Below, in pieces: positions 1 through 7,122 of a DNA stretch of 14,379 bases. The notes under the pieces were generated by a model that saw only the letters and a list, made by a program, of their open reading frames with translations, made no database searches and was not told where the DNA came from. How positions within the stretch are numbered: the stretch's first letter is position 1; every line of letters begins with the position of its first letter. Source of the stretch: JBBSDV01 sp038240335 (lineage in GTDB: Bacteria > Chloroflexota > Dehalococcoidia > DSTF01 > JACRBR01). The position numbers and the translations under genes were made by a program. The stretch lies in NCBI GenBank assembly GCA_038240335.1, contig JBBSDV010000077.1:1-14379 (forward strand), in the 5' to 3' direction.

Positions 1-1
1 A

Positions 2-26
2 GCGCTGCGCTCTCGGCACTTCCGCT
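2..26. repeat. Diverged partial copy of an intergenic GC-rich repeat
   Basis: These 25 bases match positions 9946-9970 at 22 of 25 positions. The matched part covers the right half of the hairpin (GCGCTGCGC) and the following GCACTCCCGCT-like tail. The rest of this copy lies outside the window. The match is seen directly; that both belong to a dispersed repeat family is inference. The copy sits between an unseen upstream gene and the crotonase gene. Confidence 0.5.
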
Positions 27-89
27 TCATTCCATGGCGAGCGAGCGGACGCATCCGCTTGAAGCGACGCTTCGCACGCTGATGCGCGA

Positions 90-101
90 TACAATCGGGG
101 T
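90..101 (+). promoter_or_regulatory. Possible -10 element for a leaderless crotonase transcript
   Basis: TACAAT lies at 90-95 and the GTG start codon follows at 102, which leaves 6 nt between them. That spacing would place the transcription start on or next to the start codon, as in leaderless mRNAs. No good Shine-Dalgarno sequence precedes the GTG, which fits. No convincing -35 hexamer is seen 16-18 bp upstream, so the call is weak. Confidence 0.3.
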
Positions 102-866
102 GTGAGCGACATCATCGGCACCGAGCGCGACGGACATGTCGGACTGATCCGCATGCTGCGGACGGATAAGCACAATGCGTTCAACCGCGAGCTTGATACG
201 GCGGTAAGCGGCGCGTTGCGCGAGCTTGACGCCGATGACGCCGTGCATGTCGCCGTTCTCACCGGCTCGGGCGCGGCGTTTAGCGCCGGCGCGGATATGA
301 ACGAGGCGGTCGTCGCGATCGACGGCAAGGGGCGCAGCGAGGGGATGGCGGCGACGTACGGCGCGGTGGCCGGCTTTCGGAAGCCGCTGATCGCTTGCGT
401 CAATGGCATCTGTTACGGCGGCGGCGCGCTCGTGGCGATCATGTGCGACATCCGCGTCGCGGCCGATACCGCCACATTTCGCTTCCCTGGCGCCGTGTAC
501 GGGCTCGTCGTCGGCGGGGCGCAGCTGCCGCGGCTGGTCGGGCCGGCAGTGGCGAAGGACCTGCTCTTTACGGCGCGCGTCGTGCGTGCCGAGGAAGCGC
601 TGCGCATCGGCCTCGTCAATGCCGTCGTGCCGGTCGCCGGCGTCGAGGCGGCGGCGACGGAGATGGCGCGGGCGATCGCCCAGAACTCGGCGCCGTCGCT
701 GATCGCGACGAAGGAGACGGTCGACCGGGCGACGGAGATCGACGCCGGCCTCGAGCGCGAGGAATCGTGGAACCGCGATCTCCGGAAGTCGCCGGAGCAT
801 CACGAGCGCTTTCGCGCCGCGGCCGAGCGCGTCGCGCGCGGGCCGCAGGAACGGGGAGGCGCGTAG
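102..866 (+). CDS. Enoyl-CoA hydratase/isomerase (crotonase) family protein lacking the usual catalytic glutamates
   Basis: A 254-aa protein of normal crotonase length, expected in the cytoplasm and acting on an acyl-CoA thioester. Both oxyanion-hole segments are present: FSAGAD (residues 60-65) and the GICYGGG turn (102-108), followed by the conserved MCDIRVAADTATFRFP stretch. In classical enoyl-CoA hydratase two glutamates do the chemistry. The equivalent positions here appear to be Leu110 (in GGGALVA, where GGGCELA is usual) and Gly130 (in FPG, where PE is usual). A straightforward hydratase is therefore unlikely; an isomerase, hydrolase, decarboxylase or non-catalytic CoA binder is possible. 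The GTG start at 102 is chosen because homology begins there. The stop overlaps the next start by one base, so it is the first gene of a likely operon running to 3980. The family call is firm; the substrate is unknown. Confidence 0.85.
   Translation: MSDIIGTERDGHVGLIRMLRTDKHNAFNRELDTAVSGALRELDADDAVHVAVLTGSGAAFSAGADMNEAVVAIDGKGRSEGMAATYGAVAGFRKPLIACVNGICYGGGALVAIMCDIRVAADTATFRFPGAVYGLVVGGAQLPRLVGPAVAKDLLFTARVVRAEEALRIGLVNAVVPVAGVEAAATEMARAIAQNSAPSLIATKETVDRATEIDAGLEREESWNRDLRKSPEHHERFRAAAERVARGPQERGGA
853..859 (+). promoter_or_regulatory. Ribosome binding site fixing the aminotransferase start
   Basis: GGGGAGG ends 6 nt before the GTG at 866 and lies inside the last codons of the crotonase gene. 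It is why 866, rather than the open frame reaching back to 395, is taken as the start. Confidence 0.6.
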
Positions 867-2128
867 TGGGATCGGGACAGGTGCCGTGGGAGAAGGGCGG
901 CGCGAAGCCGGAGGTCAACGAAGGCGACTTCGATCTCGAGACGGCGCTGTCGGAGCGCGGGCGGGCGGCATCGTGGTCGCCGTGGGCGCAGTCGCGACTG
1001 CCGCGGCCTTCTGTGAAGCCGATCATGCTTACCGGCGGCGTGCCGGATCCGGACACGCTGCCGATCGAGGCGCTGATCGCCTGCAACGAGCGCGTGCTGC
1101 GCCGAGAGGGCACCGACGCGCTGCAGTACGGGGGGCCGCAGGGGCCGGAGGGGCTGCGGGTGTGGTTGGCGCGCGACATCAATCGCCGGGAGGGCGTCGA
1201 TACCGGCGTCGAGAACTTCGTGCTGACGTGCGGCTCCGCGGGCGGCCTCGAGAACGTCGCTGAGACATTTCTCGATCCGGGCGACGTCGCGATCCTCGAG
1301 CAGCCGTGCTTTCCGGGCAGCACGCGCGTCGTGCGCTCGTGCCTCGCCGATATCCGCGGCGTCCCGATCGACGAGCAGGGGCTGAGCATCGACGGGCTCG
1401 AGCGGACGATCGCGGAGGCCGAGTCGGAGGGCAAGCGCGTCAAGCTGCTGTACACGATCTCGAACTTCCAGAATCCGGCGGCGAGCACGATGAGCCTGGA
1501 GTGCCGGAAGGCGCTCGTCGACGTCTGCCGGCGGCACGGCGTGCTGATCGTGCAGGACGATGCGTACGGGGCGATCACATTCGATGCGGAGCCCATGCCG
1601 TCGTTGTTCTCGATCGCCGGGGGCACCGGCGCGGTGCTGCTCGGTACCTTCAGCAAGACAGTCGCGACGGGGCTGCGTATCGGGTGGCTGATGGGCGAGC
1701 AGCCGGTGATCGACGCGATCACCAGGATGCGGTTCGACATGGGCGTCTCGCCGTGGACGACGCGCGTGGTCGCCGAGTTCTGCGAATCCGGCGAGTACGA
1801 CAAGCATGTGCCGGCGATGATCGAGATCTACCGGCGGAAGCGCGACGCGATGCTGGCGGCCATGGACGAACGCTGCCCGAGCCACGCGACGTGGATGGCG
1901 CCGAAGGGCGGCTTCTTCCTCTGGCTCGAGCTCGATGAGCACATCGACCCGGAGGCGTTGCGTGTTACGGCGAACGAAGAGGCGGTCGGCTACGTCGGCG
2001 GCGAGGCGTTCTTCGCCGACGGCAGTGGCAAGCAGTTCATCCGGCTCTGCTATAGCAACGTCGCGGAGGCCGACATCCCGGAAGCGGTGCAGCGGTTTGG
2101 CCGCGCGCTCGAGCGTGCTACTCGGTGA
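866..2128 (+). CDS. PLP-dependent aminotransferase, class I/II (2-aminoadipate/aromatic type)
   Basis: A 420-aa fold-type I aminotransferase that moves an amino group between an amino acid and a 2-oxo acid in the cytoplasm. Visible residues: the Schiff-base lysine Lys264 in GTFSKTVATGLRIGW; Asp231 and Tyr234 in VQDDAYG, which hold the pyridine nitrogen and O3'; Asn203 in QNPAAST; and the substrate-carboxylate arginine Arg393 in FIRLCYS. The pattern fits the LysN/AadAT/MocR-C-terminal branch (aromatic, 2-aminoadipate or branched substrates) rather than AspC. No GntR DNA-binding domain precedes it. The GTG start follows a good Shine-Dalgarno and overlaps the crotonase stop (TAGTG), implying translational coupling. 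The neighbouring crotonase and amidohydrolase suggest amino- or organic-acid catabolism, which is inference only. Confidence 0.88.
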   Translation: MGSGQVPWEKGGAKPEVNEGDFDLETALSERGRAASWSPWAQSRLPRPSVKPIMLTGGVPDPDTLPIEALIACNERVLRREGTDALQYGGPQGPEGLRVWLARDINRREGVDTGVENFVLTCGSAGGLENVAETFLDPGDVAILEQPCFPGSTRVVRSCLADIRGVPIDEQGLSIDGLERTIAEAESEGKRVKLLYTISNFQNPAASTMSLECRKALVDVCRRHGVLIVQDDAYGAITFDAEPMPSLFSIAGGTGAVLLGTFSKTVATGLRIGWLMGEQPVIDAITRMRFDMGVSPWTTRVVAEFCESGEYDKHVPAMIEIYRRKRDAMLAAMDERCPSHATWMAPKGGFFLWLELDEHIDPEALRVTANEEAVGYVGGEAFFADGSGKQFIRLCYSNVAEADIPEAVQRFGRALERATR

Positions 2129-2168
2129 TCGCGACGCGTTCGTGTGAGCGTGGTAGGAACCCGCGAAA

Positions 2169-2386
2169 CGATCCACAGAAGGCACAGATGTCGATGGGCC
2201 GGCGAGAGATCGCGGCACATGAGCGTGATCGGTGGGACGAGTGGTTCTTTCGCGGGGCGCGCATGCAGGCGGCACTGCAAGTTTTGGGCGCGGTGACCGG
2301 CCCGCGCCGACTCGCCGCCCACCAGCCCAATCGAACGAATGCACCGCGAGCGCACATTGAACAACTCTGTGCCCCTCTGTGGATCG
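2169..2386. repeat. 218-bp inverted-repeat (MITE-like) element
   Basis: The left arm 2169-2190 and right arm 2362-2386 are imperfect inverted repeats. Both outer ends read CGATCCACAGA inward, then a short G-rich spacer differing by one gap and one change, then GCACAGA. An inner, weaker pairing links TCGATGGGC...CGGCGAG at 2191-2206 with the complement of about 2311-2333. The arms resemble the CCACAGAGGGCACAGAG-type dispersed repeat that I recall from several phyla with large genomes; I cannot confirm this here. No transposase is encoded and no target duplication is obvious. The element lies between the aminotransferase stop and the hydrophobic signal segment of the lipoprotein. Confidence 0.6.
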
Positions 2387-3093
2387 CTCTCCTCGCACTA
2401 TTCGCCGCGATGACGCTGCTCTTGGCGGGGTGCGGGGGAAACGACGGGACGGCGAGCGGGGCGAACGCGCCGGCGCGCGTCTCGGAGGCCGACGCGGAAG
2501 CGCGGCTGCAGGTGGTGGTGCTCGGGCTTGGCGACGTCGGCGTGGGCTTCACTCAGGACGCCGCGCGCCGGCAGACGAACGATGAGGCGGCGCGGGCGCG
2601 ACCGGACACCGACAACGCGCGACAGCAGTACGCCGAGTGGGGGCAGGTGCTGGGATATAACGTGCAGTATGCGGCGCCGCCAACCGCGGACCTCGTCTTC
2701 AACGCGAAGATCGCGCGCGTGATGAACACCGCGACGTACTATCAGACTCCGGAAGGCGCGGCGGCGGCGCTGGCCTACACGCGCGGCCTGGGCGCGAACA
2801 CGGTGGCGAACGTGCTGGTCAGCGAGTCGTCGGCGACGAAGATCACGGACACGCAGGTGGTGAAAGACATCGCGTTTCCTTCGAAGGGCGATGACTCATA
2901 CGCCTGGCGGATCAGCGGCAAGGCGACGTTCTACAACGGCTTCACGGTGACGTTCGTGGCGGACAGCGTCTTCGTCCGCGCCGGGCGGATCGACGGCAAC
3001 GTCACCGCCGTGGCGCTCGGCGAGGCGCCTCAGCGAGCGGCACTGACGGCGTTGGTCGATACGTTCGTTGCGCGAGCGCAGGAGCAACAATGA
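2263..3093 (+). CDS. Putative lipoprotein of unknown function
   Basis: From the ATG at 2263 the protein has 276 aa. A hydrophobic segment (about residues 39-56) ends in LLAG-Cys57, a clear lipobox, so the mature part (about 220 aa) should be lipid-anchored on the outer face of the membrane. The mature domain contains EWGQVLGYNVQY and a long mixed alpha/beta region without a motif I recognise. The start is uncertain. The frame is open from a GTG at 2125 that overlaps the aminotransferase stop, and an ATG at 2188 has a GAAGG 5 nt upstream. No ATG, GTG or TTG sits just before the signal core, so every start gives an overlong n-region. The cause appears to be the inverted-repeat element, whose right arm encodes the residues leading into the hydrophobic core. 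The 3' end overlaps the amidohydrolase start (ATGA). Confidence 0.6.
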   Translation: MQAALQVLGAVTGPRRLAAHQPNRTNAPRAHIEQLCAPLWIALLALFAAMTLLLAGCGGNDGTASGANAPARVSEADAEARLQVVVLGLGDVGVGFTQDAARRQTNDEAARARPDTDNARQQYAEWGQVLGYNVQYAAPPTADLVFNAKIARVMNTATYYQTPEGAAAALAYTRGLGANTVANVLVSESSATKITDTQVVKDIAFPSKGDDSYAWRISGKATFYNGFTVTFVADSVFVRAGRIDGNVTAVALGEAPQRAALTALVDTFVARAQEQQ

Positions 3094-3980
3094 TCGTCGA
3101 CGCGCACGCCCACGTCTTTCCTCCGGCGGTGCGGGAGCGGCGCGCGGAACTGCTGGCCGCGGAGCCGGCGTTCGCCGAGATCTACGGCGATGCGAACGCG
3201 CGGCTGGCGACGGCCGACGAGGTGCTTGCGTCCATGGATGAGGCTGGCGTCGACAAGACGATCATCGTCAACTTCGCCTGGCAGGATGAGGCGCTGGTCG
3301 ACGAGACGAACGCCTATATTCTCGATGCCGCGCGGCAGTCCACTGGCCGGCTGATCCCGTTTATCTCGGTGTACCTGCCGCCGGATGTCGGAGCGCATGG
3401 GCGTGCGGAGACCGAGGAGGCGCCTTCGACGGCGAAGCGCGACGTCCGCGCCAAGCTGCGGCAGCTGGCGGCAGCGGGCGCGCGCGGCATCGGCGAACTC
3501 CGGCCGCAGAGCAGCGGTTACGACCTTGGAAACAGCGACGAGGCGGACATCCTGATCTGGGTGGCGGCGGCGTTCGATCTGCCGCTGCTGGTGCACGCGA
3601 GCGAGCCCGTCGGCCACGCGTACCCGGGCAAGGAGGGCCTGCCGATCAGCGCACTGTATGCGTTCGCGCGGGCGGCGGCCGGCGTCACGATCATCGCGGC
3701 GCATTGGGGCGGCGGGCTGCCGTTCTACGCGCTGATGCCGGAGGTGCGGGACGCGCTCGACCAGGTGTACTTCGACACGGCGGCGTCGCATTTGCTGTAC
3801 GACGAGGCGATCTACCGGCGCGTGATCGACGCTGTCGGTGTCGAGAAGATCCTGTGGGCGAGCGATTACCCGCTGACGTCGCAGGCGAAGGCGCTGCAAC
3901 GCACGTGCGCGGCCGGCCTCGACGAGAGTGAAATCGCTGCGATCTGCGGTGGGAACGCGGCGAGGCTGCTCGGGCTGTAG
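3090..3980 (+). CDS. Amidohydrolase family 2 (ACMSD-like) metal-dependent hydrolase or decarboxylase
   Basis: A 296-aa TIM-barrel amidohydrolase of usual family length (Amidohydro_2 type). Metal-site residues are visible in order: His6 and His8 in DAHAHVFP, Glu136 in GELRP, His169 in LLVHASEP, His205 in AAHWGGG and Asp259 in WASDYP. The set is complete, so an active enzyme is expected, either a C-C decarboxylase like ACMSD or a C-O/C-N hydrolase; the substrate cannot be read from sequence. The ATG at 3090 has a CAGGAG Shine-Dalgarno 5 nt upstream and overlaps the lipoprotein stop as ATGA. It is the last gene of the 102-3980 series. Only 65 bp separate it from the convergent CAP-domain gene, and no clear terminator hairpin is seen there. 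Confidence 0.85.
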   Translation: MIVDAHAHVFPPAVRERRAELLAAEPAFAEIYGDANARLATADEVLASMDEAGVDKTIIVNFAWQDEALVDETNAYILDAARQSTGRLIPFISVYLPPDVGAHGRAETEEAPSTAKRDVRAKLRQLAAAGARGIGELRPQSSGYDLGNSDEADILIWVAAAFDLPLLVHASEPVGHAYPGKEGLPISALYAFARAAAGVTIIAAHWGGGLPFYALMPEVRDALDQVYFDTAASHLLYDEAIYRRVIDAVGVEKILWASDYPLTSQAKALQRTCAAGLDESEIAAICGGNAARLLGL

Positions 3981-4045
3981 CGGGCGTGCGAATCCCATCC
4001 CGCATCAATAGCGACTACTGACCAGCGACGAGCCGCCCAGCGAGA

Positions 4046-5134
4046 CTAACCGGCGAACTCCATCGCGCACTTCACCGACACGCCGGCTGCAGCAGTGAAG
4101 TAGCATCCCGCGCCCCCGCGCGTGTACACGGCGCTCATGAGCTGCTCGTGATGCGCCGGGCTGTCCATCCATGCCTGCACGACCTCTGCCGGCTGCCAGC
4201 CGTTCGTCCCGAACGCGAGGACTTCCCCCTCTTGCACATCGAACGGGAAGCCCGCCGCCTCGTTGCGCGTGACGAGCGTGCTGCCGTCAGGGCCGTTGTG
4301 CGCGAAGAAGTCTTGCACCGTCATCGTCTGCGCGTAGGACGCGGCGGACTGCGCGAGCCGTGGTTCGATGCTGACCGGCGCGAGCCCGGCAGCGGACCGC
4401 CGTTGGTTGACCAGCGCGAACACTTGCTCCGTGAACGAGGCATCGAACCAACCGCTGCCAGATGCCGCCGGCGGCGGCGGTGGTGGCGGAGGCGGCGGCG
4501 ATGGAATCGGCGTCGCCGTCGGCGTCGGCGGTGGCGGTGGTGCGACAGTCGGCGGCGCCGCGACGGGAGCCTGTGGTGGCGCGACGGGCGCTGGCGGCGG
4601 CGCGATCACCTGTTCAGGCGCCGATGCCGGCGGCTCGCCCGGCAGTTGTCCCGCCTCAGCGAGCGCCGACGCCGCGTGCAAGATGTCGATCAGCGGCGGT
4701 TCGCCGCCATTCGCCGCCGCCGGCAACGCGCCGGCGCGATTCAACGCGTCCGCCGCGAGCAGCGATTGTTCGAGGGTCGGTAGCGACGCGATCACGCCTG
4801 CCTTGGTCAGCGCGTCGGCGGCGAGCAGGATGTCCTGCAGCGTCGGGGTTGGCGGCGCTGGCGGTGGGATGACGCCTGCCCGCACGAGGGCGTCGGCGGC
4901 GACCAGATCTTCGAGCAGCGTCGGCGTCGAGGCGGCTGCCGGTCCGACCGTGGGCGGCGCAACCGGCGTCTTGCGCGCCCGCGCGCCGAGCGTTTCCGAT
5001 CGCTGCGGCGTCGGTGCAACGGTACGCCGCTGCTCCGCCGCCGAGCTGCGGCTGAGAAACATCAGAACCACCGCCGCCAGCGCGACGATGCACGTGATCA
5101 AGATCCAACTGCCGGTGAGCACACGTCTCTGCAC
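4046..5134 (-). CDS. Membrane-anchored CAP/SCP-domain protein with internal repeats and Pro-rich stalk
   Basis: A 362-aa protein. Order of parts: short basic N-terminus; one transmembrane helix (about residues 10-27) acting as a signal anchor; four 19-residue repeats (71-89, 97-115, 119-137, 146-164); a proline-rich stalk (165-222) ending in a run of ten prolines; and a C-terminal CAP (SCP/PR-1) domain (230-361). CAP hallmarks are FFAHNGPDGSTL (His279) and AWMDSPAHHEQLMS (His328/His329); Cys344 and Cys356 could form a disulfide. Bacterial CAP proteins of this build are secreted or surface proteins of largely unknown biochemical role. The GTG at 5134 is preferred over the ATG at 5140, because the strong GAGGAGG Shine-Dalgarno directly abuts that ATG but is 6 nt from the GTG. 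It is divergent from the ECF sigma gene, so control by that sigma factor is possible but unproven. Confidence 0.85.
   Translation of the reverse strand: MQRRVLTGSWILITCIVALAAVVLMFLSRSSAAEQRRTVAPTPQRSETLGARARKTPVAPPTVGPAAASTPTLLEDLVAADALVRAGVIPPPAPPTPTLQDILLAADALTKAGVIASLPTLEQSLLAADALNRAGALPAAANGGEPPLIDILHAASALAEAGQLPGEPPASAPEQVIAPPPAPVAPPQAPVAAPPTVAPPPPPTPTATPIPSPPPPPPPPPPAASGSGWFDASFTEQVFALVNQRRSAAGLAPVSIEPRLAQSAASYAQTMTVQDFFAHNGPDGSTLVTRNEAAGFPFDVQEGEVLAFGTNGWQPAEVVQAWMDSPAHHEQLMSAVYTRGGAGCYFTAAAGVSVKCAMEFAG
4643..4924 (-). repeat. Four-fold protein repeat inside the CAP-domain gene
   Basis: Four copies of a helical 19-residue unit with consensus P-x-L-x-[DQ]-x-L-x-A-A-[DS]-A-L-x-x-A-G-x-[ILV]. 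They are separated by short Pro/Ala/Gly-rich linkers, giving unit spacings of 26, 22 and 27 residues. The copies are diverged at DNA level, so the duplication is old or under protein-level selection. I do not recognise the unit as a named domain. Confidence 0.75.
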
Positions 5135-5140
5135 GGCCAT

Positions 5141-5147
5141 CCTCCTC
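5141..5147 (-). promoter_or_regulatory. Ribosome binding site deciding the CAP-protein start
   Basis: On the minus strand GAGGAGG occupies 5147 to 5141. It is immediately followed by ATG (5140) and, after 6 nt, by the in-frame GTG (5134). Normal spacing favours the GTG. Confidence 0.6.
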
Positions 5148-5573
5148 GCACCACATCCCGGGCCCGACCGCAGCGGCGATCCGGAGCGAGTGAGATGATG
5201 CCCGTCGAGGAGGACGCGATCGCATAGCGCAAACCCGCACGCACGGGGTCGCCGCGCGCGGAAGTTTGCGAGCAATAGCACGTACGGGAACCGGTGCTGT
5301 TAACGCCCGACGCGCCCGTATTTTAGGTTCGCCGCAGCGCCGTTTCCGGCCGCCCGCAGCGGGCAACCCACTCGCGGTTCGGGGCGAGTTCAGGCGAGAG
5401 AATCAGCGACCGTCGTCGGTAGCGCGACGAACGTGCCGACGCACGTAGCGCGCAAACGGCCGCGCGCACTCAACGGCGACGCGCGGCGTACACTGAGGCG
5501 ACGGACATCGCTATCGCGGTGTCGAGCGAGAATTGGGCTTCGGGGGACTGATCTGGACGCCGATCGCGGACGA
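5148..5573. other. Divergent intergenic region between CAP-protein and ECF sigma genes
   Basis: About 430 bp without a gene I can support; the longer frames are poor in start signals and protein character. It must carry both divergent promoters. Weak candidates are a minus-strand TAAAAT at 5325-5320 and a plus-strand GGAACC at 5287-5292, which resembles an ECF -35 box and could mean autoregulation. Neither has a convincing partner at the right spacing. A small inverted repeat, CTCGC/GCGAG, lies at about 5371-5388. No RNA gene is visible. Confidence 0.4.
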
Positions 5574-6137
5574 ATGAGGGGCGGAGAAGCAGCAGACGCC
5601 GAGGTGCTCCGCGCGATCCAGCGCGGTGACCAGGAGGCGGTTGCTGTGCTGTACGACCGCTACGGCGGCATTGCTTACGGGCTGGCATTCCGCATCACCA
5701 ACGACGGAACGCTGGCCGAGGACGTCGTTCAGGAGGCGTTCTTGTCGGTCTGGCGGCAGGCTGCGCGCTTTGATCCGGATCGCGGGTATGTCCGCTCGTG
5801 GCTCCTCACGATCGTGCATCACAAGGCCGTTGACTGCGTGCGGCGGCGTGCCGGCCGCGCGGAGCGGGGATTGCCGGATGGCCCGGACGAGTTCATCGCC
5901 ACGCGGGGACGCCCGGAGGAGATCGCGGAGTGGTCGATGGAAGCGGCGGCGGTGCGCGAGGCAGTGCAGCGCATCCCCGACGATCAGCGGCGAACGGTTG
6001 AGATGGCGTACTTCGAGGGCATCACGCACGTCGAGATCGCCGAGCGCATGGGCGTGCCGCTCGGCACCGTGAAGAGCCGCCTTCGCATCGGTCTGGAAAA
6101 GATGCGCGACTATCTGCACCCAAAGGTGATGGAGTGA
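5574..6137 (+). CDS. ECF-type RNA polymerase sigma factor
   Basis: A 187-aa protein with the two domains of a group 4 sigma factor. Sigma region 2 spans about residues 25-92 (LYDRYGGIAYGLAFRI, AEDVVQEAFLSVW, YVRSWLLTIVHHKAVD). Region 4 spans about 130-181 with a helix-turn-helix (THVEIAERMGVPLGTVKSRL). It would direct core polymerase to stress-type promoters with a GGAAC-like -35. The ATG at 5574 is chosen because sigma-2 homology starts within about 20 residues of it; the upstream frame (open from 5433) is arginine-rich and unlike the family. Its stop overlaps the downstream anti-sigma start (GTGA), typical of a translationally coupled sigma/anti-sigma pair. The partner being RskA-like places it near SigK-type ECFs. 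Confidence 0.9.
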   Translation: MRGGEAADAEVLRAIQRGDQEAVAVLYDRYGGIAYGLAFRITNDGTLAEDVVQEAFLSVWRQAARFDPDRGYVRSWLLTIVHHKAVDCVRRRAGRAERGLPDGPDEFIATRGRPEEIAEWSMEAAAVREAVQRIPDDQRRTVEMAYFEGITHVEIAERMGVPLGTVKSRLRIGLEKMRDYLHPKVME

Positions 6138-6940
6138 ACTGCAACGAGGCCGACGAGATGATCGGCGCCTACGCGCTCGACGCGCTGCCTCCCGACGAGG
6201 CGGAAGCGATGCGCGCGCATATGGCATCGTGTGCCACGCACGCCGGGGCGATCGCGGAGCTGCGCGCGGTCGCTGTCCGCCTGCACGCGCTCGTCGGCGA
6301 AACACCGCCACCGGCCGCGCTCCGCTCGCGCGTTCTTGCCGCCGTCGCCGCGGAGCCAGCCGCATCACGAGACGGCGTCGTCACGCCGATGCGCGGAACG
6401 CGGCTCGCAACGACCGGAGCGTCAGACGCGCGCGCGGCGAACGCACGGATGGTGCCGACTGCCACGACCTCGCGTCGCATCCCGACATATGCGTGGGGCT
6501 CGATTGCCGCCGTGTTCGTTGCTGCGATCGCCGGACTGCTTGTATGGAACATCGTGCTCCAGCGTCGCCTCGACAATCGCGACAGCGCGACGCAACTTGC
6601 CCAGCGCCTGGAACGCTCCGTGCCCCTGCGCGCCCCCGACGCGACAAGCGACGGCGGCGGCACCGTCGTCTTCCTCCCCGACGAGCGGCGAGCCGTCGTG
6701 CTAGGCGACGAACTGCCTGCGTTGGACGCAGGACACACCTACCAGATGTGGGAGATCGACCAGCAGTCGCCCGTGAGCCTCGGGCTCATGCGCGCGGACG
6801 CGAGCGGACGTGGCACCGCCGTCGTCGCCTTCGATAGCTCCCGCCCAGCGATCCTCGCCATCACCATCGAGCCCGCCGGCGGCAGTACACAGCCGACCAC
6901 CCCGCCCATCCTCAGCGCCCAACCACCCCACGCCCTCTAG
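6134..6940 (+). CDS. RskA-type membrane anti-sigma factor
   Basis: A 268-aa protein. The N-terminal cytoplasmic anti-sigma domain (about 1-75) has AYALDALPPDEAEAMRAH and a ZAS-like motif His29-x3-Cys33-x2-His36; the last ligand is usually Cys. A variable linker follows, then one transmembrane helix (about 121-140). An extracytoplasmic RskA C-terminal domain (about 178-260) contains LPALDAGHTYQMWEI and ITIEPAGGSTQPTTPP, the classic RskA ending. It should hold the upstream sigma factor at the membrane and release it on regulated proteolysis. The GTG start overlaps the sigma stop and has AAAGG 7 nt upstream. Confidence 0.88.
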   Translation: MNCNEADEMIGAYALDALPPDEAEAMRAHMASCATHAGAIAELRAVAVRLHALVGETPPPAALRSRVLAAVAAEPAASRDGVVTPMRGTRLATTGASDARAANARMVPTATTSRRIPTYAWGSIAAVFVAAIAGLLVWNIVLQRRLDNRDSATQLAQRLERSVPLRAPDATSDGGGTVVFLPDERRAVVLGDELPALDAGHTYQMWEIDQQSPVSLGLMRADASGRGTAVVAFDSSRPAILAITIEPAGGSTQPTTPPILSAQPPHAL

Positions 6941-6970
6941 CAGCTTCGCGCCTGCTTCGTATCGAACCCG

Positions 6971-7007
6971 CGGCAGGGCGCGCCGCGCGCTCTCTCCCCT
7001 CCCGCTC
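6971..7007. repeat. Possible third, diverged copy of the 9938-9970 repeat
   Basis: The stretch opens CGGCAG-GGCGC and closes CTCCCGCT like the copy at 9938-9970, but needs gaps totalling several bases and overlaps an independent hairpin (6996-7034). High GC makes chance similarity plausible. Confidence 0.25.
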
Positions 7008-7034
7008 GCTCGAGCAGCGATGCGGGCTGAGGGG
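6996..7034 (+). terminator. Strong hairpin after the anti-sigma gene, possible terminator
   Basis: CCCCT-CCCGC-TCGCT (6996-7010) pairs with AGCGA-t-GCGGG-ctg-AGGGG (7016-7034) around the loop CGAGC. This gives 15 base pairs with a 1-nt and a 3-nt bulge. It sits 56 nt past the anti-sigma stop and before the promoter at 7123. No U-run follows, so it is not a standard intrinsic terminator; it may block 3' exonucleases or be a structured repeat. Confidence 0.4.
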
Positions 7035-7122
7035 TGATGCATCGCGTCGCAGCATAGCGAGCGACATTTCAGAAGCACGCCGTCTCCCGTCACCAGCGCT
7101 GACTATCCCTTTACGCCGCTGA

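Noticed and set aside
27..803. Minus-strand open frame opposite the crotonase gene
   Set aside because: The composition is arginine-rich without motifs; the plus-strand crotonase explains the region.
800..2398. Long minus-strand open frame (about 530 codons) opposite the aminotransferase
   Set aside because: It is arginine/alanine-rich shadow coding caused by high GC. The plus strand there encodes a complete aminotransferase with all catalytic residues.
4480..4520. Short tandem GGC/GGT repeats on the plus strand as a microsatellite
   Set aside because: These encode the polyproline stalk of the CAP-domain protein on the minus strand.
5287..5311. GGAACC with CGAC 15 bp downstream as an ECF promoter
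   Set aside because: Only the -35-like half is convincing and the -10 half is a common word at this GC content; kept as a remark only.
5433..5573. N-terminal extension of the ECF sigma gene back to 5433
   Set aside because: The extra 47 residues are arginine-rich and unlike sigma-2 N-termini; the ATG at 5574 fits family length.
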